Assembly: GCA_020683205.1 (NCBI GenBank)
Contig: CP085689.1
Span: forward strand, 2,046,001-2,110,000
Length of the DNA stretch: 64,000 nucleotides
Reading direction: 5' to 3'
Source: Lentisphaerae bacterium WC36
Lineage (GTDB): Bacteria; Verrucomicrobiota; Lentisphaeria; Victivallales; SZUA-371
Made by a program: the position numbers and the translations under genes. The notes beneath the pieces are model-generated. The model had not been told where the DNA came from and did not search any database. It worked only from the letters and a program-made list of their open reading frames with translations. Below, one piece after another: positions 36,262 through 45,035 of this stretch. Every line of letters starts with the position of its first letter. Positions within the stretch are counted from its first letter, which is position 1.

Positions 36262-36276
36262 TGGCACACTTTCTGC
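36262..36276 (+). promoter_or_regulatory. Sigma-54 (RpoN) promoter of the flhA-flhFG-fliA operon
   Basis: TGGCACACTTTCTGC, with GG and GC exactly 10 nt apart, 52 bp before flhA. It shares 12 of 15 bases with the element before fliO, including both conserved blocks (TGGCACA and TTCTGC). Confidence 0.82.
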
Positions 36277-36327
36277 ATATATAAATGGCAAAATCAGAGT
36301 TTAAATTTTAGTAAAAGGTTCAAATTT

Positions 36328-38493
36328 ATGTTAAACAATTTCAAAAATAAGTCATTTTTTAGTGCCGATGTTTTCTTCGCTTTCTGCATTGGTATTATCT
36401 TATTTATTTTAATATTTCCGTTACCTCCAGCAATCCTATCATTTATGTTAGTTGCAAATATCTCAATAAGCGTCATGCTTTTAATGTTAATCTTTTACAT
36501 TAAAACTCCGTTAGAAATTTCATCATTTCCAACTTTACTATTAGTTTTAACACTATTTCGTTTATCATTAAACGTTGCTTCAACAAAATTAATTCTTCTT
36601 GATGCAAGTGCTGGAAGCGTCATTGAAGCATTTGGCAACTTCGTAGTACAAGGCGATTATATTGTTGGAGCAATTATTTTCTTAATCTTAGTAATTATTA
36701 ACTTCTTGGTTATTGTTAAAGGTTCGAGTCGTATTGCGGAGGTTTCTGCTCGTTTTACACTTGATGCGATGCCTGGAAAACAAATGAGTATTGACTCTGA
36801 TCTTAATGCAGGTCTTATCGACGAAGATCAAGCCCGTAAACGTCGCCAAGAATTATCTGATGAAGCAGAATTTCATGGGGCAATGGATGGAGCAAGTAAA
36901 TTCGTAACAGGAGATGCAATCGCAGGTATTGTTATTACTGTAATCAATATTGTTGCTGGTATTGCAATTGGTTGTATGAAAAAAGATAACCCAATGACAG
37001 TTTTTCAAGCTTTAGAAACTTATGGCTTATTAACTATTGGTGATGGATTAGTAAGTCAAATCCCTGCTCTATTAATCTCAGTTTCTGCAGGTATGCTAGT
37101 AGCAAAAACCAACAGCAGCAAAGGTGCAACAGGCACACATTTATTAAGTCAATTATTTGCTCGCCATGAACCAATTTTCATTTGTGCATCAATGATTATA
37201 TTTTTAGGATGCTTGCCAGCATTTGATTTCTTAACATTTGTTTCATTTGCAACTATTTTAATAATAGCAGGCGTAGTTGTGATGCAAAGAAATAAAGCAA
37301 ATGGTACGGATGATTTAACGCCAGCCTATGCCGGTGCTGACGGTACTGGAGCAAACCAGCGCAATGGTAATCCTAATGCAAATGGTTTGCCTAATGATCA
37401 AAATTTAGCTCTACCAAGTGGCGCAACTAATCAAGATACTGCTAAACAAATTTCAATGCCAAAACTACATCCAATGACCTTAGAAGTTGGCTTCAGCTTA
37501 GTGCCAATGGTTGATCCAAATCAAGATGGTGACTTAGTTGAACGTATTTCAATGATTAGAAAACAAATTTGTGAAGAATTAGGATTTTTAATCCCACCAA
37601 TCTCAATTCAAGATAATTTAGATTTAGCAAACAATGAATATCGTTTAATGATTAGAGGTTTAGAGCGTGCTCGCTCAACGGTTTATCCTCAATCAAGTTT
37701 AGCGATCAATCCAGGCGATGCTGAAACAGACATTGATGGTATTAAAACAATTGATCCTGCTTTTAACTTTCCAGCAGTATGGATTTCGCCAAACAAAACC
37801 AATGAAGTTGAAAGTTTAGGTTACACAGTTGTAGACCCATCGACAGTAATTACGACCCATGTTACTAAATTAGTTAAAGATTATGCTTCAAATTTATTGA
37901 GCCGCCAAGATGTCAGCAACATGATTGAATATGTTAAAGAATCAAACCCAACAGTAGTTGAAGAACTGGTACCAAACGCATTATCTGTAGGAGTTATCCA
38001 TCGAGTTTTACAGCTTCTTTTAACAGAAAAGGTACCAATTCATGATTTAAGCGCAATTTTTGAAACGCTTTCAGATTATGCGGCACAAACTAAAGAGCCT
38101 GTAATTTTAGCAGAATTTGCTCGCCAAGCACTGAAAGGACATATCATTGCTCGTTACGTTGAAGATAACCAAATGCTTTACGCTTGCACTATTGATCCAG
38201 TGTTAGAAAATGAGTTACAAAGCTCAATTAATGAAGGTCGCAATGGCGGAATGCTAAATTTAACACCACAAAGAGCATTACAAATTTCTGAAAGTATTAA
38301 AGAGCAATTTGATAATTTACAGCAAATTTATGACTACGATATCGTGCTATTGGCTTCACCATTAATTCGTCATCATCTTTTCAAATTACTGGATCGAAAA
38401 ATAGAAGATATTGCGGTTATTTCATATTCAGAAGTAAGCGATGATGTACCATTAAAAATATTAGGATCAATCAACGTTGATACAAGACAATAA
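36328..38493 (+). CDS. flhA: Flagellar biosynthesis protein FlhA
   Basis: 721 aa. N-terminal half with about eight transmembrane helices and the FHIPEP cytoplasmic loop (GSSRIAEVSARFTLDAMPGKQMSIDSDLNAGLID, AEFHGAMDGASKFVTGDAIAG). A 45-residue Asn/Gly-rich linker (about 330-375) joins it to the cytoplasmic nonameric ring domain (ISIQDNLDLANNEYRLMIRGLERA, LSVGVIHRVLQLLLTEKVPIHDL, AEFARQALKGHI). It docks export substrates and uses the proton motive force. Slightly longer than the usual 690-700 because of the linker. AAAGGTT precedes ATG. First gene of the second operon. Confidence 0.97.
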   Translation: MLNNFKNKSFFSADVFFAFCIGIILFILIFPLPPAILSFMLVANISISVMLLMLIFYIKTPLEISSFPTLLLVLTLFRLSLNVASTKLILLDASAGSVIEAFGNFVVQGDYIVGAIIFLILVIINFLVIVKGSSRIAEVSARFTLDAMPGKQMSIDSDLNAGLIDEDQARKRRQELSDEAEFHGAMDGASKFVTGDAIAGIVITVINIVAGIAIGCMKKDNPMTVFQALETYGLLTIGDGLVSQIPALLISVSAGMLVAKTNSSKGATGTHLLSQLFARHEPIFICASMIIFLGCLPAFDFLTFVSFATILIIAGVVVMQRNKANGTDDLTPAYAGADGTGANQRNGNPNANGLPNDQNLALPSGATNQDTAKQISMPKLHPMTLEVGFSLVPMVDPNQDGDLVERISMIRKQICEELGFLIPPISIQDNLDLANNEYRLMIRGLERARSTVYPQSSLAINPGDAETDIDGIKTIDPAFNFPAVWISPNKTNEVESLGYTVVDPSTVITTHVTKLVKDYASNLLSRQDVSNMIEYVKESNPTVVEELVPNALSVGVIHRVLQLLLTEKVPIHDLSAIFETLSDYAAQTKEPVILAEFARQALKGHIIARYVEDNQMLYACTIDPVLENELQSSINEGRNGGMLNLTPQRALQISESIKEQFDNLQQIYDYDIVLLASPLIRHHLFKLLDRKIEDIAVISYSEVSDDVPLKILGSINVDTRQ

Positions 38494-38550
38494 ACAAGTG
38501 AGTTTTTCACCTAAAACATAAAAGCATTAAAAAATTAAAGTAAATAAATT

Positions 38551-39630
38551 ATGAAAATTAAAAAGTTTAAAGGCAAATCATTAACAGCAATAAGGCAGAC
38601 GATTTATAATCGTTTTGGCTCTGATGCAGTAATTATTAGTTCAAAAAGTAATAATTTTCTACACCGCCATGAAGTTATTGTCGCCTACAATCACCAAAAG
38701 CAGCAACTCGAATATGACAACGTTGCTGATGAAAAACTTAATGATTTACTGATTAATATCCATGATCAATGGAGTTCCAAAATTATCAGTAAGATTGAAC
38801 CCGTTGCTGGTCATAGTTTTGATAGTGATTTCTTTCAACAACCAATGAACTTAACTAATGCCTTTAAACAACAAAATAGCAATAAATTTTTTGTTCAACA
38901 AGCAACAAATAATTTAAAAGATTTACTAAAAATTCAACGTGGTATCGACTTTAAAAAAATCAGAATTCAAAATTCTATTAATGAACAAATTCAAATTTTT
39001 ACCTTTGTTGGTGCAACTGGGGTTGGAAAAACCACAACCTTGGCAAAATTAGCTGCCAAAGCAGTTTTAGAACACAATTTAAACATCGGATTAATTACCA
39101 TTGATACTTACCGTGTAGCAGCTGTTGATCAGCTTAAAGAATACGCCGCTCTTTTAGGAGTAGAAATGCAAGTTGCCTTTTCTGGGGAGGAAATTAACCG
39201 TCATTTAACCTATTTTGGTGACAAAGATATTGTTTTTATTGATACACCTGGACGTAGCCCGTTTGATAAGGAAGGCTTAGATGACATTGCTGAACAATTA
39301 GGAAATTCAGGACAAAAAGATGGTCAAACTTTTCTAATAATTCCAGCAAATATCCGTAAGGAAGAAAGTATAGAATTAATTGATAGTTACAAGAAATTCA
39401 ATATTGATGCTTTAATAATTAGCAAAACAGATGAGTGCAATAAATGTGATGGCTTATCAACATTATTTGATTATTCACAACTACCAGTTGCTTATGTAAG
39501 TGATGGACAAAGTGTTCCAGAGGATATTCATGAGGCAAACGAAAGTTTAGTTTCATCATTAATACTAAACAACTACAGCGCATTAACAAACACAGACACG
39601 ATTAGAATAGGGGTAAATGGATATGAATAA
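38551..39630 (+). CDS. flhF: Flagellar placement GTPase FlhF (SRP family)
   Basis: 359 aa. Basic N-terminus (MKIKKFKGKSLTAIRQTIYNRFGSDAVIISSK) as in FlhF, variable middle, then the SRP-type NG domain: P-loop GATGVGKTT (154-162), DTYRVAAVDQLKEYAALLGVEM, DTPGRSPFDKEGL and SKTDECNKCDG. It determines flagellum number and location with FlhG. Its end overlaps the flhG start by 14 bp. Confidence 0.95.
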   Translation: MKIKKFKGKSLTAIRQTIYNRFGSDAVIISSKSNNFLHRHEVIVAYNHQKQQLEYDNVADEKLNDLLINIHDQWSSKIISKIEPVAGHSFDSDFFQQPMNLTNAFKQQNSNKFFVQQATNNLKDLLKIQRGIDFKKIRIQNSINEQIQIFTFVGATGVGKTTTLAKLAAKAVLEHNLNIGLITIDTYRVAAVDQLKEYAALLGVEMQVAFSGEEINRHLTYFGDKDIVFIDTPGRSPFDKEGLDDIAEQLGNSGQKDGQTFLIIPANIRKEESIELIDSYKKFNIDALIISKTDECNKCDGLSTLFDYSQLPVAYVSDGQSVPEDIHEANESLVSSLILNNYSALTNTDTIRIGVNGYE

Positions 39631-40666
39631 TAGGCAACTTCAATCTCAAGAGTCATATTACGAATTTAAACAATTTCGTAATAATACTGGCTATAATATT
39701 GCCCATAAATATAGCGTTGGTGGGTATCGGTCAAATTTCAAAACTCAAAGTATTAATTTAGCAAATAACATTAAAAATAAACTAAAAAGAACTGACCAGG
39801 CTCAATCTTTACGTCAAAGAGCAAAGTCAAATGATGACTTCAATAATTTATCAAAAAAAGCTGTAAAGTGCATTGCAATTGCTAGTGGCAAAGGTGGAGT
39901 TGGCAAAACCCTAATTTCAGTAAATTTGGCACTCTCACTATCAACTAAATATAAAAAGAAAGTATTGCTAGTTGATGCCGATTTAGGGTTGGCAAATGCT
40001 GATATTGTTTTAGGAATTGAACCTAAATACTCGATGCAAGATTGTATTTTTAAAGGTAAACCATTAAGTGAAGTTGTTATAAAAACTGAGCACGGATTAG
40101 ATTTAATTGCTGTTAGCTCCGGTAATAAAGAGATGGTTTCCTTAGGAGCTGCACGTTTGGAAATGTTTCTCAAAGAGTTAATTAATTTTGCTGCAAATTA
40201 TGATATTATTTTATTTGATTGTGCCGCTGGAATTGATAATAATGTAACATCATTTATTGCAACAGCTCCTCAAACAATTATCGTCGCATCAACGGAGCCA
40301 ACGTCAATAATGGATGTTTATGCATTAAATAAGTTAATTTACCGTGATAATTTATCACAAAATGTTGGATTAATAGTCAATATGGCAGATGACAAAGAAC
40401 ACGGTTATCGAGTCGCTAAAACATTAAGCTCTGTCAGCAAAAAACACCTTAATGTCCAAGTTCATTTACATGGAGTTATTTCACGCAGCGAGGCAGTTCA
40501 TGAAGCAGTTTGCAAGCGTCAGCCATTTTATTTTAGTTGTAAAGATCAGTCAATAATTGAAGACATTGATAACATTGCTAAAGATATAATTTTATCGCAT
40601 AAGTCAGAAACTAAATTACATAGCTTAAACACCGATAAATTTATTGATGGAATCATTAAAGGATAA
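39617..40666 (+). CDS. flhG: Flagellar number regulator FlhG (FleN/YlxH), MinD-like ATPase
   Basis: 349 aa. Deviant Walker A GKGGVGKT (91-98), switch regions VDADLGLANADIVLGIEP and LFDCAAGIDNNV, and NMADDKEHGYRVAKTL. Before it lies DQAQSLRQ (60-67), matching the DQAxxLR motif by which FlhG stimulates FlhF GTPase activity. Unusually, this motif follows about 59 extra N-terminal residues rather than opening the protein. The start could be ATG 39617 or 39623, both after AGGGG. Overlaps flhF, so the two are coupled. Confidence 0.95.
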   Translation: MDMNNRQLQSQESYYEFKQFRNNTGYNIAHKYSVGGYRSNFKTQSINLANNIKNKLKRTDQAQSLRQRAKSNDDFNNLSKKAVKCIAIASGKGGVGKTLISVNLALSLSTKYKKKVLLVDADLGLANADIVLGIEPKYSMQDCIFKGKPLSEVVIKTEHGLDLIAVSSGNKEMVSLGAARLEMFLKELINFAANYDIILFDCAAGIDNNVTSFIATAPQTIIVASTEPTSIMDVYALNKLIYRDNLSQNVGLIVNMADDKEHGYRVAKTLSSVSKKHLNVQVHLHGVISRSEAVHEAVCKRQPFYFSCKDQSIIEDIDNIAKDIILSHKSETKLHSLNTDKFIDGIIKG

Positions 40667-40732
40667 TAATAATTTTATAAATATAAGAAATATAAGAAAT
40701 ATAAATAATTCAGATAAAGAGAGTTTTAAATC

Positions 40733-40987
40733 ATGGTTTACACAAACTTAATTCACCGTTTAGTTTTACTAATTTCACTATTAGTAGCAATAACATCCTT
40801 TTTTATTAATATTGCCATCAGAAATATTAGTTTCTGCAAGGCGGCATTTAATTCACTGTGCATTTTATTTATTACAGGTATAATTTTTTTAATTGCGTTT
40901 AAAGCTATTGAAAATATTTTGTATCGTCATTTGCACGAGCAGTACAAAAAAAACAAAACTATTGATTTTGAAGATCAAGAAGCATAA
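40733..40987 (+). CDS. Small two-helix membrane protein in the flagellar operon
   Basis: 84 aa: two predicted transmembrane helices (about 9-29 and 39-60) and a charged C-terminal tail (HLHEQYKKNKTIDFEDQEA). I do not recognise a family. GAGAG lies upstream of ATG. Its place between flhG and fliA, in the same direction with short gaps, suggests a flagellum-linked role. Confidence 0.7.
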   Translation: MVYTNLIHRLVLLISLLVAITSFFINIAIRNISFCKAAFNSLCILFITGIIFLIAFKAIENILYRHLHEQYKKNKTIDFEDQEA

Positions 40988-41031
40988 AAATTTCAATTTT
41001 TATTAACTAGTAATCAATTAGAGTAAAAAAC

Positions 41032-41859
41032 ATGAGTATTGAATCAACAACTGCAAAAAGAAATGATTCCGAACAATGGCATTATAACAACATTGCTCAG
41101 CAATCTAGTGAAATAAAAGCAAAATGCAATGAGGAAGAATCATTTCTATGGGGTAATTATTTAGCGTGCGATAAAAATAATGAAGAATTACATTTGCAAT
41201 TAGTCGAATATTATCTACCATTTGTCATTAAGATTGCACGAAATATTAATATTCAAGATACTTCAACTTTTGAATTTGAAGATTTAGTGAACACTGGTGT
41301 TTTAGGCCTACACAATGCAATAAAAAACTATACCCCGCAGGAGAATAGTGCGTTCTCAACGTTTGCTTACAAGCGTGTACGAGGAGCTATTTTAGATGAA
41401 TTACGTAAACTTGACAAATTAACTCGTACTCAACGAGGAAATTATCGTAAAATTCGCAATGCAATTAATGAAATTTCAGCTGAAAAGCGTCGTCCTGCAA
41501 AAGACTTAGAAATTGCCGAAAAAACAGGATTTACCGTTGCAGAAGTTGACTATTATATTGAATTAAATAGCAAACAAGTGCAACTAGACGAAGAATTCGC
41601 CGATGGACTTAGCTATAGTGAAACATTAGCTGACAGTAGCGTCAAAACACCTGAAGAAACAACTCATAATTTATTAGCGATTGAAGCTCTAAAGCAACAT
41701 ATTTATAAATTAAACGAACGCGAACAAAAGATATTATATTTACGTCATTTTGAAGAACTTTCAGTAAAAGAAATTGCTCAAGTTTTAGGAATTAGTGAAG
41801 GAAGGATTTCACAAATTTACAAAAAGGTTCTCTTAAAATTACGTTCGATGATGGAATAA
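41032..41859 (+). CDS. fliA: Flagellar sigma factor FliA (sigma-28)
   Basis: 275 aa. Region 2 (LVEYYLPFVIKIARNI, FEFEDLVNTGVLGLHNAIKNY, SAFSTFAYKRVRGAILDELRK), region 3 (RRPAKDLEIAEKTGFTVAEVDYYI) and the region 4 helix-turn-helix (LNEREQKILYLRHFEELSVKEIAQVLGISEGRISQIYKKVLLKLR) are all present. FliA/WhiG-type sigma factor for late flagellar genes. About 35 residues precede region 2, more than usual. No FlgM is visible nearby. The order flhA-flhF-flhG-fliA matches the polar-flagellum clusters of other Gram-negative bacteria. Confidence 0.95.
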   Translation: MSIESTTAKRNDSEQWHYNNIAQQSSEIKAKCNEEESFLWGNYLACDKNNEELHLQLVEYYLPFVIKIARNINIQDTSTFEFEDLVNTGVLGLHNAIKNYTPQENSAFSTFAYKRVRGAILDELRKLDKLTRTQRGNYRKIRNAINEISAEKRRPAKDLEIAEKTGFTVAEVDYYIELNSKQVQLDEEFADGLSYSETLADSSVKTPEETTHNLLAIEALKQHIYKLNEREQKILYLRHFEELSVKEIAQVLGISEGRISQIYKKVLLKLRSMME

Positions 41860-41889
41860 ATTCATCAGGGACAAAAGGTAAAAATCATC

Positions 41890-42378
41890 ATGAATGAAAT
41901 TGACGCAGTAAATGGTATTTCATCTTCACCAGAAATTAAAGCTATTGAAGCCAGTGATCAAAACTATTTTTATGAGGATAGTTTTAATTCTATGTTGCAA
42001 AAGCATTTAGCGGAAAAAAATGCTCAAGAAAAAAAACATTCCAAAAATAGTAATAGCAAAAATGGTAGTAATAATGGCGATGATAAAAAAAACAATAATA
42101 ACGAATTTGAAGAATTTAATTTTGAAGAAGAGTATAATTCAAACTATGATGAAAAACTCGACAATAGCAAGACTCCATCTATTATCTCTGAATTGGGAAA
42201 AGAAAAAGTTGATGAAGAATACCTAAAACACGACACCGTTTTTATTTCCTTATCAAAAAACAACGAAAAAATACCAGTCCATAAATGTTCAAAATTTACG
42301 ACAAAACTTCGAAAAATGATTAAATACTTAGGAAAAAGCATTAAACTTTTCGGTCTATTTATTGTGAATCTTTTTTGA
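41890..42378 (+). CDS. Low-complexity Asn/Lys/Glu-rich protein at the end of the flagellar operon
   Basis: 162 aa. Mostly disordered-looking: runs of Asn, Lys and Glu (about 45-95), then a more ordered C-terminal 60 residues with a basic amphipathic stretch (KFTTKLRKMIKYLGKSIKLFGLFIVNLF) that may bind membrane. No family recognised. AAAGGT lies before the ATG; it follows fliA by 30 bp, so it is probably in the same operon. Could be a rapidly evolving flagellar regulator; this is only positional inference. Confidence 0.6.
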   Translation: MNEIDAVNGISSSPEIKAIEASDQNYFYEDSFNSMLQKHLAEKNAQEKKHSKNSNSKNGSNNGDDKKNNNNEFEEFNFEEEYNSNYDEKLDNSKTPSIISELGKEKVDEEYLKHDTVFISLSKNNEKIPVHKCSKFTTKLRKMIKYLGKSIKLFGLFIVNLF

Positions 42379-42475
42379 AAAAGAACCTTAATAAATTTAA
42401 GTTTATAAATTGATTTTTAGTTCATAAACTATAAAACATAAATATTTATACTCCACTGCTTAGACTAATTACTGC

Positions 42476-43198
42476 TTATATTTTTTTTTGATCCTCTGCT
42501 TTTTTAAGGTCATGCGGAGTAACTGCTCCTCCACTAACAACTAATCTCATACCATCAGAAACAGAAATTTTCAAATAATGCAATTCACTGCTTGGAACTA
42601 GCAATAAAAATCCACTTGTTGGATTCGGAGTTGTCGGTACAAAAATACTAATTAATGAATCTTCTTGAGCTACTTCTTTAAGCTCTTCACTTGTTTCACC
42701 TTTGTTTTCATTGGTAACAAAGCCAATTGCCCACATCCCCTTACGTGGGTACTCAAACATTACCACCTTACGAAACATACCTCCACGTGGCGATAAAGCT
42801 TCACCAATTTGATGACACGTTGAATAAACAGTGCTCAATAATGGAATCTTAAGAATAATCTTTTCAGCAGTTTTTAATACCACCTGTCCCAATTTCCAAT
42901 AGGTCAATTGACCGATCAAAATTAAAATTGCAATAATAAAACCAAGTGTTAAAAATCTTACAATCGGTTCTATCAACTTAACATTGACATCAATTTTTTC
43001 TAAATATCCCTTTGCGTAATTATTAACAAATTCAACTGTAAAATCAGTTGTTTCTGTATAAGCAAATTTAACTACCCATAAGGTAATTAAAACTGGCGCT
43101 ACAATTAATATTCCTGCAACCAAACGATTTCTTAACCAACCAATAAATCGCAATTTACTTTGTTGCATTTGCTCTTGCTTTAAATTATGATTTTTCAC
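42476..43198 (-). CDS. DUF502 family membrane protein
   Basis: 240 aa with two to three transmembrane helices and a cytoplasmic C-terminal part. Family signatures: LRNRLVAGILIVAPVLITLWVVKF, IPLLSTVYSTCHQI, VVMFEYPRKGMWAIGFVTNE and IFVPTTPNPTSGFLLLVPSSE. Function unsettled. The start codon is GTG at 43196-43198 with AGGAG eight bases upstream. It follows the CorC/HlyC-like gene by 37 bp on the same strand and likely ends the phoH-pgpH-ybeY operon. Confidence 0.9.
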   Translation of the reverse strand: MKNHNLKQEQMQQSKLRFIGWLRNRLVAGILIVAPVLITLWVVKFAYTETTDFTVEFVNNYAKGYLEKIDVNVKLIEPIVRFLTLGFIIAILILIGQLTYWKLGQVVLKTAEKIILKIPLLSTVYSTCHQIGEALSPRGGMFRKVVMFEYPRKGMWAIGFVTNENKGETSEELKEVAQEDSLISIFVPTTPNPTSGFLLLVPSSELHYLKISVSDGMRLVVSGGAVTPHDLKKAEDQKKI

Positions 43199-43235
43199 TT
43201 TTAAACTCCTAATGAAAAATTTTTTATTGTCTCGT

Positions 43236-44525
43236 TTAAAAGTTATCTTTAAGATATTTAAGAGAAATAATTTTTCTCTTATCTGCTTCTAAAACTATAA
43301 ATTTATGTTTACCATTAATGATGATTTCTTCGCCTTTTTCTGGTATTTTACCAAATAAATGACACAAATAACCACCTATGGTGTCAACATCTTCATCTTC
43401 AGGAATATCAGCATCAAGTGCTTCATTAAACTCTGAAATTAAAAAACGCCCTTCAATTACAGCTGCTCCATCATCCAAAAACTGCGGCTCAGGTTCTGGC
43501 ATTTCATCAACGTCATATTCGTCGCGAATTTCGCCAACAATTTCTTCTATAATATCTTCTAGCGTAACCACTCCTGCAGTGCCTCCATATTCATCTATAA
43601 CTACTGCTAAATGAATCGAATTATGACGCAACTCTTCAAATAAATCACCAATATTTTTACTCTCTGGAATAAAGATCACCTTATGCAACATCCCTTCCAA
43701 GTCATAACTATGCTGGTCAATTAACAAAAAATCTTTAGCATAAGCAATGCCACAAATATTATCAATATTTTCTTTAAAAACTGGAATGCGACTGTGTCCA
43801 CTACGCATAATAATGTCGATAACCTCTTCAAAAGTCGACTCAATATCAATGGCTGTTAAATTAATCCTTGGTGTCATAATTTCACGGACCATTGTATTAT
43901 CTAAATCAAAAACACCCTTAATCATGCGTTTTTCATCCTCTTCAACTGCGGTCATAACATTATCATCATCAGCACGTTCTTCGATATCAAGCAACGATAA
44001 AATTTCATCTTCTGCAGTTACCTCCTCATGAATATCATGAAGCTTAGCAGACGATTGCAAAGCTCTTGTTAATAAATTCAAACTTTCAATGGCAATATAA
44101 AATATTGAATAACGCAGTAGTTTTATTATTGGCAAGGTAATTTTCAACAAATAAACATTTAAGCTTACCAAAATAATTCGCGAAAATAATTCGGCTCCAA
44201 TAATAATTACTAGAATAATACCAAGCATTACGAAAAATTGTTCATAATACCCTAAATCAACGGAATCTAATTTTATACTAACAATATTTTTAAGGAAAAA
44301 AGCCATAACTAATACGTTCAATAACGATAAAAGACGAAATACATCATCATAGTCGTCAAAATTATCAAGCCATTCCTCTAAATTTTTTGCTAGTGAACGA
44401 TTAGTTAATTCAACACGGCGCACTCTCCCTCCAGTTAAATTCGTTAGAGAGCGCCACGCAGCAATCAACCAATAAAAAACAATTATTGAAACTGCAAGCA
44501 TTTCAATTTCAAACTTTAATTCCAT
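43236..44525 (-). CDS. Hemolysin/CorC-type protein: N-terminal membrane domain, CBS pair, CorC_HlyC domain
   Basis: 429 aa. N-terminal membrane helices, then MVREIMTPRINLTAIDI opening the paired CBS domains (GHSRIPVFKENIDNICGIAYAKDFL; VVIDEYGGTAGVVTLEDIIEEIVGEIRDEYD), and the C-terminal CorC_HlyC domain (DIPEDEDVDTIGGYLCHLFGKIPEKGEEI). Such proteins are linked to Mg/Co efflux; the name hemolysin is historical. Starts six bases after the ybeY stop. This ybeY-CBS pairing is conserved across bacteria. Confidence 0.93.
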   Translation of the reverse strand: MELKFEIEMLAVSIIVFYWLIAAWRSLTNLTGGRVRRVELTNRSLAKNLEEWLDNFDDYDDVFRLLSLLNVLVMAFFLKNIVSIKLDSVDLGYYEQFFVMLGIILVIIIGAELFSRIILVSLNVYLLKITLPIIKLLRYSIFYIAIESLNLLTRALQSSAKLHDIHEEVTAEDEILSLLDIEERADDDNVMTAVEEDEKRMIKGVFDLDNTMVREIMTPRINLTAIDIESTFEEVIDIIMRSGHSRIPVFKENIDNICGIAYAKDFLLIDQHSYDLEGMLHKVIFIPESKNIGDLFEELRHNSIHLAVVIDEYGGTAGVVTLEDIIEEIVGEIRDEYDVDEMPEPEPQFLDDGAAVIEGRFLISEFNEALDADIPEDEDVDTIGGYLCHLFGKIPEKGEEIIINGKHKFIVLEADKRKIISLKYLKDNF

Positions 44526-44531
44526 TGCTAA

Positions 44532-45035
44532 TTAGCTCTCCATTTTTGGTTCCGGGAATACTTTGTTAAATTGGCTCAATTTACCATCTCTTTTCAATGC
44601 GTTCATAACGCGAGCTTCCTGTTGTCTCATTTCTAATCTATCTTCTTCGCATAAATCATCAAAACCAGCAGAATGCAACATGGAATGCACTATATATAAA
44701 ACTAATTCTTCAGCATAACTTGAGTCGTTACGCTCATCGCCTTCTCGTTTAGCAAAATCTAGGCATATTATAACCTCCAGGGCAGAATCTTCATCAAAAA
44801 AATCATCATCATCATTAAAATAATCAAAAGTAATCACATCTGTGGTACCTTCATGCTCTAAACACTGCCAATTCAGTTCAACCATTTCATCATCTTCAAC
44901 AAATATAAAGTGCGCACCATATTCTTCTGGAATATCAGGCAATGTTAATTTTTTTATTTCTGCAAAAAGCGTCAAAAGTTCACTTTCATTCACTTGAGGA
45001 TATTTTTCGCTGTTCCACGAATAAGTCATCTTCAT
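44532..45035 (-). CDS. ybeY: Endoribonuclease YbeY (rRNA maturation factor)
   Basis: 167 aa. GTTDVITFDYF and the metal site IVHSMLHSAGFDD are present. The usual motif H-x3-H-x5-H reads H117-x3-H121-x5-D127: the third zinc ligand is Asp, which can still bind metal and occurs in other lineages. Acts in 16S rRNA 3'-end maturation and ribosome quality control. The start overlaps the pgpH end by 50 bp; an alternative ATG lies two codons later. Acidic loop DYFNDDDDFFDED is unusually long. Confidence 0.93.
   Translation of the reverse strand: MKMTYSWNSEKYPQVNESELLTLFAEIKKLTLPDIPEEYGAHFIFVEDDEMVELNWQCLEHEGTTDVITFDYFNDDDDFFDEDSALEVIICLDFAKREGDERNDSSYAEELVLYIVHSMLHSAGFDDLCEEDRLEMRQQEARVMNALKRDGKLSQFNKVFPEPKMES

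Larger units (their letters stand above)
36011..36327. other. Intergenic control region between the DUF1963 gene and flhA
   Basis: 317 bp, AT-rich. It contains a perfect dyad at 36054-36066 near the DUF1963 start and a sigma-54-type promoter at 36262-36276 before flhA. No further gene seen. Confidence 0.6.

Noticed and set aside
31147-42378. Non-flagellar type III secretion system (injectisome)
   Set aside because: FliO, FlhF, FlhG and FliA are flagellar, and no secretin, needle or translocon genes are present.
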